Assembly (NCBI GenBank): GCA_037893225.1
Contig: JAZGUH010000559.1
Location: 620,001 to 684,000, forward strand
Direction: 5' to 3'
Source: Hippasteria phrygiana
Lineage: Eukaryota > Echinodermata > Asteroidea > Valvatida > Goniasteridae
DNA length: 64,000 bases
A model generated the notes under the pieces. That model searched no databases. It was not told where the DNA came from and was given only the letters and a program-made list of their open reading frames with translations. How positions within the stretch are numbered: position 1 is the stretch's first letter; each line of letters begins with the position of its first letter. Positions 23,701-30,960 of the stretch are shown in pieces. The translations under genes were made by a program, and so were the position numbers.

Positions 23701-25677
23701 AGTTATTTATTTCATCTCTGGTAAATACATGTAGTTGGGGCTTTGAGACCTATGGCACTGTGACAGACTAAGTTCTCCAAATATTATTTGCATAAAAATA
23801 AAACTGACAAGAATTGCTGCTTGTCCTAAATGGAAAATGACTGTGGCTTTTCCAACAAGTTGTGTACATGTATTCAAAACACTGAAGAAAAATCAAATTA
23901 AAATGTGGAATACAGTTTTCCTATTTTTTTTTTACCGAATAACAATTATTTGATTTCATCGGAAGTTCAAATCCAGCTATAAACAGTCACGCCAACAAAA
24001 AGTGATGAGTGAGGTGCCGCACGAAATGCCCTCCAAATGACTGGGTATAGTTTGCAGGATTCAGTGACCACTGGGTTTTTACAAAAACTCACTCCAGAGC
24101 TGTAATGTGGGTACCAGTAGTCCAGTACATGTACTCCGAATAAACAAGCCGCATACATGTACTGGCCGGTTTCCTTTCCAGCTTCAATCTAATTCTTCTC
24201 CATGAAAACTTGCACATACATTGTACAACATCGTTTATGTTTGGAATAAAGATTAGATTTGTGTGGCGCATCGCACATATTTTTGGTGTGGTCTCGACGG
24301 CTCTCGGGGGTAAAACCCGAGACCATGGCATCCGAGACCGAGACCGAGACCTGAGCATTCGAGACCGAGACCAGCCCTCCCGAGACCGAGACTTTGTTAG
24401 GATGAGACCGAGACCGAGACCGAGACCTAAAAAAAAGGTCTCGAGACGGTCTCGAGACCGAGACCAGGTCTCGAGACCTACAACACTGACATCACCACAA
24501 CTGAAAGATATGCGACAAAGTATATGCAATAAAATTCACATTGTAAACTTTATTCGCTTATATAGCCTTCACAAACAATGTCAACATATTTGCAAATCAA
24601 ATAAATAAATGCTACACACACATTGTAATATCATACGAATTTGCAAATATTCACGACATCGTGTAGCTCAAGAGCTGGAAAACTCAAAACTTAAAGTTGA
24701 AAGTTTGAACCCTCTCCTTTTCACGAAATTTTTGAAAGTAGTTGCAGGACTGGGAGACAGTTCCAACCCCTTCAAGAACGCTATAATTTTTTTCTCCTTT
24801 TTCTCTTCTTACTGTCACTGAGTGTCAGGCTTGTTGTAGAGGAGTGGGATACAAAATGCCCTCTGAGAGAACTCGTCAAAATCGTCTACTGCTGATTATG
24901 GAACGGCCGCCATGTGTCTGACGGCTGACGCCGATGTAAAATTCATGTCTACCATGTAGTTCGTGTCAGATATCGTGCCTAAATTGTTGTCCGAAGCGCG
25001 CATTTCAAATTTGCGCGCGCATAATTTAACTAAAAAAATCCCCGCGCGCATTTAAAAAAAATTGCGCACGCAAATTAAAAAAATTGCGTCTTTAAAAATT
25101 GCGCTCAACAACTTCATTATCTCGGCCAGCTTCGCTTAACTGCACAAAAACAGCGTTACCGCTACTGATGCCCCTAGTATCGGTATTATATTAATGAAAT
25201 GCTCCCTAAACTAGTATAGTAGCAGAGCGATTGGAAATTTGTGTTCTAGTCCTCACCAGATACGTTAATCTTTCCACCGAGAAACCAGGCACTTTTCCCC
25301 TCGGCCCAGTCAACTTCCGAGACCTTGCCGAAGTCCTCGTACCAGCGTAGTCTCGACCGGGCAAACGTCCCCCAAAACTTGTCGGGTTCCCGCACTGAAA
25401 ATCGATAGAGTTCCTGGTGATTCTCGAAAGTGTGCCCCATCTTCTCGAAAACCTCCAGTTCCGGTATATTTACCGAGGATATTTGTCTCGACCGATGCAT
25501 GGGCGAGGTGGACACACATCTTGAAAACTGTGATTGTCTCAGGTTAGGAAGCAATCCTGAAATCGAAGTGGTTCGAGAAAAAGTTTTCTTCAGCAAACAG
25601 CATCCCCACAACCCCGCCATGATTGATTGTACGACAGGCTGTTGAATTTGTAAAGCGGTCAAATGCAACAGCGCCAT
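5320..25677 (-). CDS. ACSS1: mitochondrial acetyl-CoA synthetase (ACSS1 type), 5' six exons
   Basis: Acetyl-CoA synthetase activates acetate with ATP to acetyl-AMP and then forms acetyl-CoA. Six exons were found on the minus strand: 25677-25257, 13831-13735, 11821-11675, 9229-9177, 6025-5850 and 5472-5320. All introns have GT/AG borders and the phases match at every junction (349 codons in all). The N-terminal stretch is rich in Arg and Ser and poor in acidic residues, as expected of a mitochondrial transit peptide. The joined reading contains [37 protein letters not shown] and the AMP-binding loop [11 protein letters not shown]. These are family hallmarks and the transit peptide favours ACSS1 over cytosolic ACSS2. 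Roughly the C-terminal half of the usual 650-700 residue enzyme is missing, presumably left of the window. Most intron sequence is transposon-derived. Confidence 0.9.
5473..5849. other. ACSS1 intron with (AAT)n microsatellite
   Basis: The intron between two adjacent ACSS1 exons. It contains a perfect AAT trinucleotide run at about 5702-5738. No other feature was seen. Confidence 0.7.
5850..6025 (-). CDS. ACSS1: ACSS1 exon
   Basis: A 176-bp exon with acceptor CATCATAG and donor GTTGGT. It encodes [21 protein letters not shown] and the following segment up to IPLEE, the usual position of an acetyl-CoA synthetase core segment. It ends in phase 0, matching the next exon. Confidence 0.88.
6290..6500. 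repeat. TTAGTATTTTATAGCAAATA repeat fragment
   Basis: The stretch with GGGGTTAGTATTTTATAGC and CTGACCTGTTCA resembles pieces of the TTAA-flanked repeats at 15862-16288 and 19728-20217 and of the sequence near 63740-63850. It is a degraded copy of a dispersed family. Confidence 0.45.
6531..7294. mobile_element. Tc1/mariner-type MITE, TA target
   Basis: The element opens CAGTGGAATGCCGCTATAAC and closes with GGTATAGCGGGGTTCCACTG, an imperfect inverse. It is flanked by TA on both sides (6529-6530 and 7295-7296). Internal subterminal copies of GGTATAGC occur at each end. There is no transposase ORF, so it is non-autonomous. It lies in an ACSS1 intron. Confidence 0.7.
7577..8927. mobile_element. 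Kolobok-type DNA transposon, internally deleted
   Basis: The termini are near-perfect inverted repeats of about 35-40 bp starting AGAGGAACTAAAACGGCAA. They are flanked on both sides by TTAA (7573-7576 and 8928-8931). A THAP-domain reading frame lies inside. TTAA targets together with a THAP transposase are the defining features of the Kolobok superfamily. At 1351 bp it is much shorter than complete elements and lacks the catalytic region, so it must depend on a helper. Confidence 0.72.
7939..8268 (+). pseudogene. THAP zinc-finger N-terminus of a Kolobok-like transposase
   Basis: About 109 residues starting [10 protein letters not shown]. The THAP signature is visible: Cys5 and Cys10, a central Trp (RRQWVRF), then ICAEHF with the second Cys and His, and AGAIPTL in place of the usual AVPTIF. 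THAP domains bind DNA through a C2CH zinc module. The frame stops soon after the domain, so only the DNA-binding part survives. A possible splice acceptor (TTATTTCAG) ends at about 7911. It lies within the TIRs of 7577-8927, so it belongs to the transposon and not to a host THAP gene. A domesticated product cannot be excluded. Confidence 0.75.
9177..9229 (-). CDS. ACSS1: ACSS1 exon (53 bp)
   Basis: A short exon between TTGCAG and GTGAGC. It encodes [17 protein letters not shown], a highly conserved acetyl-CoA synthetase segment. It enters in phase 2 and leaves in phase 1, matching its neighbours. It is too small to appear as an ORF. Confidence 0.88.
9429..9458. repeat. poly-G tract
   Basis: About 30 bases of almost uninterrupted G, one of at least eight long G or C runs in the window. 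It could form G-quadruplex structures and may be collapsed or misjudged in length. Confidence 0.8.
9616..10912. mobile_element. GGGTCATTCC element, 1.3 kb
   Basis: The termini GGGTCATTCCACCAGGTTGG and its inverse lie at 9616 and 10912. The interior is a large imperfect foldback: GTAACATGGACACC-type and GTCCATGTTACGTC-type segments recur in opposite orientations. The ORFs inside have no recognisable domain. The terminal motif is shared with the MITE at 145-546. It lies in an ACSS1 intron. No clear target duplication was seen. Confidence 0.6.
10913..11674. other. ACSS1 intron, nothing recognised
   Basis: Intronic sequence with short random ORFs only. Confidence 0.5.
11675..11821 (-). CDS. ACSS1: ACSS1 exon
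   Basis: A 147-bp exon between AAATGCAG and GTATAT. It encodes [35 protein letters not shown] and ACARIGAIH, the conserved N-terminal-domain block of acetyl-CoA synthetases. The phases match the exons on either side. Confidence 0.9.
11939..12179. mobile_element. 241-bp foldback MITE
   Basis: The first about 85 bases (ATTAGCCTTTTAGAGGTATG onward) recur inverted at the end (about 12100-12179), so the whole insert can form one long hairpin. AAAGTA lies on the left and AAAACG on the right; a target duplication is not clear. It sits 120 bp upstream of an ACSS1 exon. Confidence 0.7.
12319..13379. mobile_element. TACCGTAATT terminal-repeat element, copy 2
   Basis: A shorter, diverged copy of the element at 3256-4763 in the same orientation. 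It has the same terminal CGGAATATAGGCCGCGGCTT and CGCGCGGCCTATATACCGAA blocks and the same internal GAATGAGGGCGCTGTCCACA segment. It is non-coding and lies in an ACSS1 intron. Confidence 0.65.
13735..13831 (-). CDS. ACSS1: ACSS1 exon (97 bp)
   Basis: An exon between TTTGGCAG and GTAAAC. It encodes [20 protein letters not shown] and then [11 protein letters not shown], the segment expected between the N-terminal exon and the exon at 11821. The phase entering is 1 and leaving is 2, both consistent. No ATG-initiated ORF covers this frame. Confidence 0.9.
13832..14168. other. ACSS1 intron, nothing recognised
   Basis: Start of the large (11.4 kb) intron between exon 1 and exon 2. No feature was seen in this part. 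Confidence 0.5.
14169..15398. mobile_element. GGGGCCGATTTCACGAAAC element
   Basis: The left end GGGGACCGATTTCACGAAAC and the right end are inverted copies of each other. Both are followed by repeated CTTAAG / AAGACG-type subterminal motifs. The interior has tandem AAACGGTTGTTTAAACACGG-type units at about 14505-14610 and a strong palindrome at 14880-14932. It is a non-autonomous DNA transposon; the superfamily was not assigned. Confidence 0.6.
14880..14932. repeat. perfect palindromic hairpin
   Basis: GTGACCGCTGTTAATAGACC pairs with GGTCCATTAACAGCGGTCAC around a GAGCCTTTGGCTC core, so that almost every base can pair. It lies inside the element at 14169-15398. Confidence 0.75.
15517..15552. 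repeat. ACATGT microsatellite
   Basis: Tandem ACATGT units. The same hexamer is scattered through the whole host part of the window. Confidence 0.8.
15862..16288. mobile_element. TTAA-flanked MITE, copy A
   Basis: The ends GGTAATGTACATGATTGGT and ACCAATCGTGTACACTAC are imperfect inverted repeats, with TTAA immediately outside both (15858-15861, 16289-16292). It is non-coding. An inverted second copy lies at 19728-20217 and fragments occur near 6290 and 63740. The TTAA target suggests a piggyBac- or Kolobok-mobilised family. Confidence 0.6.
16293..17985. other. ACSS1 intron, nothing coding recognised
   Basis: Intronic sequence with random short ORFs. Telomere-like TTAACCCTAACCCC runs occur near 17237 and 17761, apparently ends of small repeats. 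Confidence 0.45.
17990..18107. mobile_element. ACCCTGCCAGA foldback MITE, copy 1
   Basis: A block of about 115 bp with inverted ends (ACCCTGCCAGACGCA and TGCGTCTGGGCAGGGT). The same block lies at 20933-21045 with about 93% identity by eye. CCCTAA precedes both copies. Confidence 0.55.
18108..19727. other. ACSS1 intron, dispersed repeat pieces only
   Basis: No gene. The sequence GGTCGAGAGCCTGTCAC at about 14481 recurs inverted at about 19510, so part of a dispersed family is present. Nothing else was recognised. Confidence 0.4.
19728..20217. mobile_element. TTAA-flanked MITE, copy B (inverted)
   Basis: An inverted, slightly longer copy of 15862-16288. It shares the CTTTAGTCAAGG, TGGAAATCG and GGTGCCAT-type blocks and the terminal CCAATCATGTACA motif. 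TTAA is present on the right side (20214-20217), while the left side is TAAA. Confidence 0.6.
20933..21045. mobile_element. ACCCTGCCAGA foldback MITE, copy 2
   Basis: The second copy of the block at 17990-18107, in the same orientation and with the same inverted ends. Confidence 0.55.
21404..21792. repeat. 389-bp repeat ending in a long hairpin, copy 1
   Basis: It is near-identical to 28677-29062. The right end is a large stem: GTGTGGATTCGTAATTTACG pairs with the inverse ending in AATCCACAC around a GGCGCTTCGCGCC core. Two further GTGTGGATTCG / GATTCGGAACTACGAATC motifs lie near the left end. There are no terminal inverted repeats over the whole unit. The one-sided hairpin recalls Helitron 3' ends, but the CTRR end was not confirmed. 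Confidence 0.65.
23198..24488. mobile_element. hAT-type element with GAGACC arrays at both ends
   Basis: It starts CAGTGTTGTAGTCGAGACC and ends GGTCTCGAGACCTACAACACTG. A perfect 8-bp target duplication, ACATCACC, lies outside (23190-23197 and 24489-24496). An 8-bp duplication and CAG...CTG ends are hAT features. Arrays of GAGACC/GAGACCGAGACC fill about 23205-23425 and 24290-24480. The 870 bp between them is non-coding. A related 662-bp copy is at 56545-57206. Confidence 0.75.
24497..25256. other. start of the ACSS1 first intron
   Basis: Non-coding. It contains AT/GC-alternating TTGCGCGCGCA-type sequence that forms the right subterminal part of the candidate element 20472-25206. Confidence 0.45.
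25257..25677 (-). CDS. ACSS1: ACSS1 exon 1 with mitochondrial transit peptide
   Basis: A coding exon of 421 nt ending TCTG before the donor GTGAGG. Two in-frame starts are possible, at 25677 (AAGATGG context) and 25620; the second gives a peptide beginning [16 protein letters not shown]. Both give an N-terminus rich in Arg and Ser and without acidic residues for about 60 residues. The segments [20 protein letters not shown] and [11 protein letters not shown] follow, typical of the acetyl-CoA synthetase N-terminal domain. Confidence 0.9.
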
Positions 25678-25892
25678 CTTGTGTCAGGTCCTGCCGCGTG
25701 TAGAGCCACCTGTCGTGATAATTAATTGAAGAGATAACTAAATTGTAACAGTAAACAGAGTTGTTAATCCAGTCAGCACAAGTCACTTCACAATTCTGGT
25801 CTCAAGCCATGTAACAAGCTATTCAAACACAAAAGTATTCGAGTTCCTGTTTGTGTTCCTTCCTCCATGCTTTGATTGAGCAGACTTGTGAT

Positions 25893-26038
25893 CAGTGGCG
25901 TATCCAACGTTGGGGGGGGGGGGGGGGGGGGGGGGGGGGTGTCAAGGGGAATTTGAGGCGTCATTAAAAAAAAGTACTTTTAAGACGGTTTAGACGTTGT
26001 TTGCCCTCCCTGGGCACAAAAAGCTGGATACGCTATTG
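25893..26038. mobile_element. hAT MITE with G-tract, 146 bp
   Basis: It begins CAGTGGCGTATCCA and ends TGGATACGCTATTG. A perfect 8-bp target duplication, CTTGTGAT, flanks it (25885-25892 and 26039-26046). A run of more than 25 G follows the left end. The same ends are seen at 57955-58237. Confidence 0.78.
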
Positions 26039-26046
26039 CTTGTGAT

Positions 26047-26960
26047 TGACTTGTGACTGACTCGATTATAACTCCGACACTAAACGCTGCCATAGGCATG
26101 TAACATAACAGACATTCCTTGGCCTTTATGGTAGATTTCATGTCAAAGTCATTCACATGGACGTATAGTAGTCCGTTTTTTGTTTTCCTTTGTTTTAAAG
26201 GCGTGTGGGAATATACGTGTGATATACTTTTCATTATTAACCACTTTCGTACTAGTTTCCATACTATACTAAAATAAACACTGAATTATTGAACTCTAAA
26301 GAACATGCTTCAGTGGTTTTAATAGTTTTAGTAAAATTGGATGGATCGGTTGACTTTTTTTTTGTCCACCTCATTTTTTTTCACTGGTAAAAAATGTAAA
26401 AAAATCTAGGCGACCCCCAAAAAGGAAACGGGCGGGGACGCTGAACATGTTTTTTGTTTTACTTCGCCTAATTCGCGTTCTAGTATTAATTGGTCGATAG
26501 ACTCAGTGCCTTGGAGCCGCTACAAAATTGTAATGGTTGGAAAGATCATGCACCCCTCGTTCTGTTCGATTTTTTTTCCATTAAAACTTTAACAGAAAAA
26601 GTGTTGTAGGGCCTCCCCCTCCCCTCCACTCTTGGATCTTCCATGTTATTGGTCTTAACCCCCCCCCCCCCTCCCCCCGCCAAAAAAAAAACCGAGGATG
26701 GGTGTCTGATGGGGGCTATACACATTTCTTGCCACACAGGGATCTCCGCTCGTGACAGTGACTTTTTGGAAAACGACTTCATGCGTAATTCGAAAAGAAA
26801 GACCACAATTACTCTTCACGGACAGACGTCTAGTGTTCTTTTATTTTTCGATGACGGCCTAATAACTTGGCATCAGGATTGAGTATCATTGTTTTGTATT
26901 CGCGGGCATTGCTTTTGTATTCATATATTATGCTACAACATCTAATTCATCTAACTTTAA
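26047..26960. other. intergenic, nothing recognised
   Basis: Between the ACSS1 first exon and the zinc-finger gene. It contains a C-tract near 26660-26680 and random ORFs; no promoter element could be assigned. Confidence 0.4.
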
Positions 26961-26961
26961 A

Positions 26962-27090
26962 AGTGAACAAAGAAAACTGACATGAGCAGGATTCGAACCT
27001 GCGACCTCCGGAACTTACAGGCGCTCTACCAACTGAGTTATCTTGCCCTATATTGGGGGGTCTCCCAATTTGTCAGTATAACTTTCATTT
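26962..27090 (-). mobile_element. tRNA-derived SINE, copy 1
   Basis: On the minus strand it has an A-box-like ATAACTCAGTTGGTAGAGCG and B box GGTTCGAATCC, preceded by ACTGACAAATTGGGA and followed by TCTTTGTTCACTTT. The same unit occurs at 50974-51140, 52925-53130 and 58380-58545. The acceptor stem does not pair, which argues against a working tRNA gene. Confidence 0.7.
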
Positions 27091-27195
27091 GAAAATGTTC
27101 CCCAAGTTGAATCAGGCTGACATTTATGGGTTTTGTCTGTTCATTGGCAGAGTTTGATTCTCGGCGAGAACTAGAAAGTTCACTCGGGCTAAGCC

Positions 27196-27831
27196 ATGGA
27201 GGATCTCAACAACAATGAGGACTACGCATTTGTACCGGACTTCTTAATGCCCGACCTGTTCACCTCCAAGGACCTCCTCTCACCGGACGAACAATCAGTG
27301 CCTGTCTTTGACCAAGGATTCACCGGCTTTAAGGATCAATTCTCGGCCGCCGAAGTCTGGCATGAAAGTCAGGAAAACTTCGGCCAAGTTCACAACTCTC
27401 AGGTTGAGCATCACGATACCGGATACAACTACGATGGCGCCCTCAACCATCCAACGCAACGGACCTACCATCCGACCATTGAGGGCGCTCGTCCCTTGAA
27501 CGAAGACGCAACCAATCTCGAGCTCCCATCTTCTTCCCTTGTTGTTCCGTCAACATCCCTTGCGCGGCCAACCCTGCCCTGCCCCGTCTGCTACAGGACT
27601 TTTAAGCACAAACTGAGCCTGACCAATCACCAGAGGTCGCACGCGATCAAGCAGCCCCACTTGTGTACGATCTGTGGAGAGACGTTCAAGTACAAGACCA
27701 ACTTCAAAAGGCACAGGAGAGTACATGCTAAGGAGATGAAGATGTGCAGATACTGCGGGACGAACATGGACAGTGACTACGATCTGGTGCATCATGAAAA
27801 AGAGCATAGGCGCCAGCAAAAACAGCTTTAA
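27196..27831 (+). CDS. three-finger C2H2 zinc-finger protein
   Basis: A 211-residue protein, probably a nuclear DNA-binding regulator. Residues 1-70 are acidic and aromatic (for example DFLMPDLFTSKDLLSPDE), as in activation regions. Fingers lie at about 129-149 (CPVCYRTFKHKLSLTNHQRSH), 157-177 (CTICGETFKYKTNFKRHRRV then H) and 184-204 (CRYCG...HHEKEH). The linkers are not the TGEKP type. The upstream sequence ends TCTGTTCATTGGCAG at about 27150, a good splice acceptor, so an untranslated 5' exon is likely. The stop overlaps AATAAA and a second AATAAA lies at 27863. No named orthologue was recognised. Confidence 0.8.
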   Translation: MEDLNNNEDYAFVPDFLMPDLFTSKDLLSPDEQSVPVFDQGFTGFKDQFSAAEVWHESQENFGQVHNSQVEHHDTGYNYDGALNHPTQRTYHPTIEGARPLNEDATNLELPSSSLVVPSTSLARPTLPCPVCYRTFKHKLSLTNHQRSHAIKQPHLCTICGETFKYKTNFKRHRRVHAKEMKMCRYCGTNMDSDYDLVHHEKEHRRQQKQL

Positions 27832-27862
27832 TAAACACTCTTGGGAATGCCCAACTTTTCTT

Positions 27863-27868
27863 AATAAA
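27863..27868 (+). terminator. polyadenylation signal AATAAA
   Basis: AATAAA about 32 bases after the stop codon of the zinc-finger gene. Another AATAAA overlaps the stop itself. Confidence 0.6.
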
Positions 27869-28088
27869 TACCCTCCTACCATTTAAAAGGTCAAAAATCA
27901 GTCAAAGTTTCCTTCCACCTCCCCTGCTATACTTTTACACGGACATGATCAGATTACATGTGGTTTTGTACTACGGCAGGAGGGTAAAAAACAATCACCT
28001 TGACTGATTTTGACCCATACAACAACATGGCTCAGAATGTATGTTTGCATAGGAGGGGGTGGAGTCGCCATTACAACACTATAGACTA

Positions 28089-28416
28089 TAGTAGATTCAA
28101 CCTGACATACCCGCTCTCTTTTTTGGACTATACCTGGATTGTATAAATAAGGGCATCACTACAGTAAAAATCAATAGTATTGGATAGGCCGATCACAATA
28201 AGATTTGACTGAACTTGTTTCATCCCACACAGGCCATTGTACTACCCTCAGCTGTCTTTAGTAAGAGGATTTCCGACTCAATGATTTGTTAATAAGTTAA
28301 GAGACTCTTTTATTTGCCCGTCAATGTACGTTGGGGCTCCTACCTCAACAGAAATGGTACGGGGGGGGGGGGGGGGGGGGGGGGGCATGTGAGGTCATGT
28401 GAGGTTGAATCTACTA
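28089..28416. mobile_element. MITE with GTAGATTCAACCT ends
   Basis: TATAGTAGATTCAACCTGACA at the left is mirrored by the inverse ending GGTTGAATCTACTATA at the right. TA may be the target duplication. A G-run of about 27 bases lies near the right end. It is non-coding. Confidence 0.6.
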
Positions 28417-28676
28417 TAAAACCACTCTTTAAGTAAAAGGCCATGACTACCATCGGGAGCCATTGAAATCCCAAATAGAAACATATATAGGCTCACGAAT
28501 GCTAGGAACGTTAGACATGCCTGTAAATTTGATATTAGTCGGTCGACAGGTGCTTAATATAAGGAAACAGTTTGAAAATATGTAGGCCTAGTACTTCTTG
28601 TGGAGTTAAATTAAATGTTTCAAAAAGGATTGAATTCCGAGACTTCCTTTTCTTCATTAAAGTGATCATCGGTTGT

Positions 28677-29062
28677 TAAACCATTGCTATGACGTCACAC
28701 TATTGTTCAAAGTGTTGATTCGGAACCACGAATCTCTTATACTGGTCAAAAAGTGTGGATTCGGAACTACGAATCTTTAGTAAAGTGTTATTCATTTCCT
28801 CAACCCCAATCCAGAGCTTGATTATGTAAGAGCCTCGAAAAACTCCTTTATGTAAATTACATCTCTTAATGGCCACGATACGAGATATACATTTCTTTTC
28901 ATCTTCACTCAACTGGATAGTTAATGACAAATGTACTTCTGTTGACGCAATGGTTCAAGTCAGAGAATACACTCGCAAGTGTGGATTCGTAATTTACGAA
29001 TTCACTCGGCGCTTTGCGCCTCGTGAATTCTTAAATTACGAATCCACACTTTCTCGTGTATT
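28677..29062. repeat. 389-bp repeat ending in a long hairpin, copy 2
   Basis: A direct copy of 21404-21792 with a few substitutions, including CTTCGCGCC to CTTTGCGCC in the hairpin loop. The flanking sequences differ, so it is a mobile repeat and not a segmental duplication. Confidence 0.65.
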
Positions 29063-29124
29063 ACGTTTGAAGTATGCTGCTTTTTTATTTAGCTTGCCAC
29101 TTTTAAGTCACTGCTATGTCATGG

Positions 29125-29324
29125 GTAGTCTTGGTTCAATACGACAGTGATCGATAATGGACCGTGTAGCGTCGCGTTATTCGTTCCATGCAGTGCGCCC
29201 TCTGACGGTACGATTAGACCAACCCATGAGTTGGTCTAATCGTACCGTCAGAGGGCGCACTGCATGGAACAAATAAACGCGACGCTACGGTCCATTATCG
29301 ATCACTGTCGTCTTGAACCAAGAC
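29125..29324. mobile_element. 200-bp foldback element with 10-bp target duplication
   Basis: Two arms of about 95 bp form a nearly perfect hairpin (outer GTCTTGGTTCAA, inner GATTAGACCAACCCATGAGT). TATGTCATGG flanks it directly (29115-29124 and 29325-29334). A 9-11 bp duplication points to Mutator-type mobilisation. Confidence 0.72.
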
Positions 29325-29353
29325 TATGTCATGGACGGATCCGGATTCAACGG

Positions 29354-29387
<34 letters not shown>

Positions 29388-30499
29388 GGGTTAGGAAATT
29401 TTCAAAGTGAATCTCAACAACTTTTAATGGCATGTGATTTTGTATGACTGTGTGAGCTGTGCACTCATCAGTGTTTATATTGCTTATACCTTTTTGAACA
29501 ACGTCCTCCCCTCCAATTTTGTTTAAATCGGGGTCCCGATTTGGGGGGATTTATTAAAAAATCTAAATTGTGTCATCACTGAAGTCACGCATCGGAAAGA
29601 CTTCTTTATTCAGAGGCGATATCAATAAAAAAAGCCACACTTTCCAGGAGAAAAAAAAGGAAATGTCGGACACAATATGCTCTTTGATTTATCTAGAGTT
29701 TGTAACTGACCGAGTGCAGAAATTCCCAACATAAAATCTCACCGAAATGTGAAAAATGGGACATTGGCAAGGAAATTGGGATAAGCAGCATAATTTACTC
29801 CCTCCCCGCGAATTAGCCGTCTGACGGATGTTTTGTCGCATTACTTGAGGAATGCAATAATTAGTAGAGGGCGCTGGTCCAGCAAGCCAACGGAACAAGC
29901 TCAAAGGCCGAGTTAGTTCGGGCGGTCTGTTCTTAACAAGAGTTCCCTGTTCTTGCGCCCGAACGGCGGGAACGCGACCCGTGAACATTGCACTCAGAAC
30001 AAGATCACGCACCACCTACCACTCAGTCGGGGTTTACAAGAACATGACGTAATTTGACGCGACGTAGAAGACGACCAAAGATGGCGGATGATTTGACGAA
30101 GCATGAAAGTCGGCGTAATGTTGCCTAAAACTGCCTTCCAAAAGTTTTGAAAAATAAAGCTTTTTCTGAACAAACTAGGGGAAAATGCAGTCTAAATATT
30201 GTGCTTCCGTTAAATAATTTTGCGTCTGAAATACAGGTTTTTTAAATGAATGCTTGAATAACGTACAAGGCCTATGGGCGCAGCCATTACATCTTGCGTG
30301 GTTACCAGCGATAGATGGCGCTCTTGGCTATCAGACGTTCTTTGGCGTTCGAGCGGCCGGTTGTTCTTGAGCAAACAAGAACAACTCGGCAGCCTGTGAA
30401 ATTGTTGAAATCGAGATAAGTCATGCCATTGGTGTTTATGGAGGTCTTCAGATACGATTTTCGCGACGACAGCATTTCAGAAAACTATTTCTCAGAGGG
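29325..30499. other. host DNA left of the virus-like element
   Basis: Contains a G-run of about 33 bases near 29357-29388 and otherwise unremarkable non-coding sequence. TGTTCTTG/CAAGAACA motifs recur near 29930-29960 and 30360-30385. No gene recognised. Confidence 0.45.
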
Positions 30500-30504
30500 A
30501 TTGG
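30500..30504. repeat. target-site duplication ATTGG, left
   Basis: ATTGG directly before AGTAGTAGGG; the matching copy is at 46740-46744. Confidence 0.75.
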
Positions 30505-30905
30505 AGTAGTAGGGGATGGCCGATATCGGATCACTTTCAAAATTGCTGTATATACCCACACCAAATTTCTGTAAAAATTTGAAGAAAAAAAACCCTAAAA
30601 TCTCAAAACCCCAAATTTCTCTCTCTCTCCCTCTCTCTCTCTCGATTTCTCTCAAATTTCGCCGTATCTATCCACACCAAATTTTTATAAAAATAAAAAA
30701 AAAATTGGAAAAATATAGCGTTCTAAGACTCTTCTGATTTTTAACAAATTTCGTTGTATATACCCACAGCAAATTTTTGTAAAAATCGATAAAATCGAAC
30801 TATTTTTCCTACAGCCCCACCTGTATCATCATCATCTTAAAATTCTCGTGCAAAAAAAAAACCCAAAACCCCCAAACCTCTCTCTCTCTCTATATTTTAG
30901 CTATC
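30505..30905. repeat. left subterminal region with iterons
   Basis: About 400 bp of AT-rich sequence. The iteron GTATATACCCACACCAAATT occurs three times with small changes (near 30548, 30663 and 30755), and CT-rich microsatellites lie near 30619-30645 and 30881-30892. Related GTATATCTATCC/CAAAATTT motifs occur in the right end. Such iterons could be replication or integration sites; this is inference. Confidence 0.6.
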
Positions 30906-30960
30906 AAAAAAAATTAAATATTTTTTAATATTTTAAATAAAATAAACATCTATTATAAAG

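Larger units (their letters stand above)
20472..25206. mobile_element. possible 4.7-kb element with GGGAGCATTTCA ends
   Basis: GGGAGCATTTCAATAA at 20472 and its inverse near 25188-25206 form matching ends. Inside both ends is GGTAACGCTGTTTTT. Further in, TTGTTGAGCGCAAT (about 22414) and its inverse (about 25095-25112) pair again. The interior holds younger insertions (21404-21792, 23198-24488) and no transposase that I can recognise. The borders are tentative. Confidence 0.4.

Noticed and set aside
23187..24529. Arg-Asp and Glu-Thr rich ORFs resembling SR proteins
   Set aside because: They are translations of GAGACC arrays in several frames inside a hAT element.
26981..27050. Functional tRNA gene
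   Set aside because: A and B boxes are good but the acceptor stem does not pair and four diverged copies share extra flanking sequence; it is a SINE.
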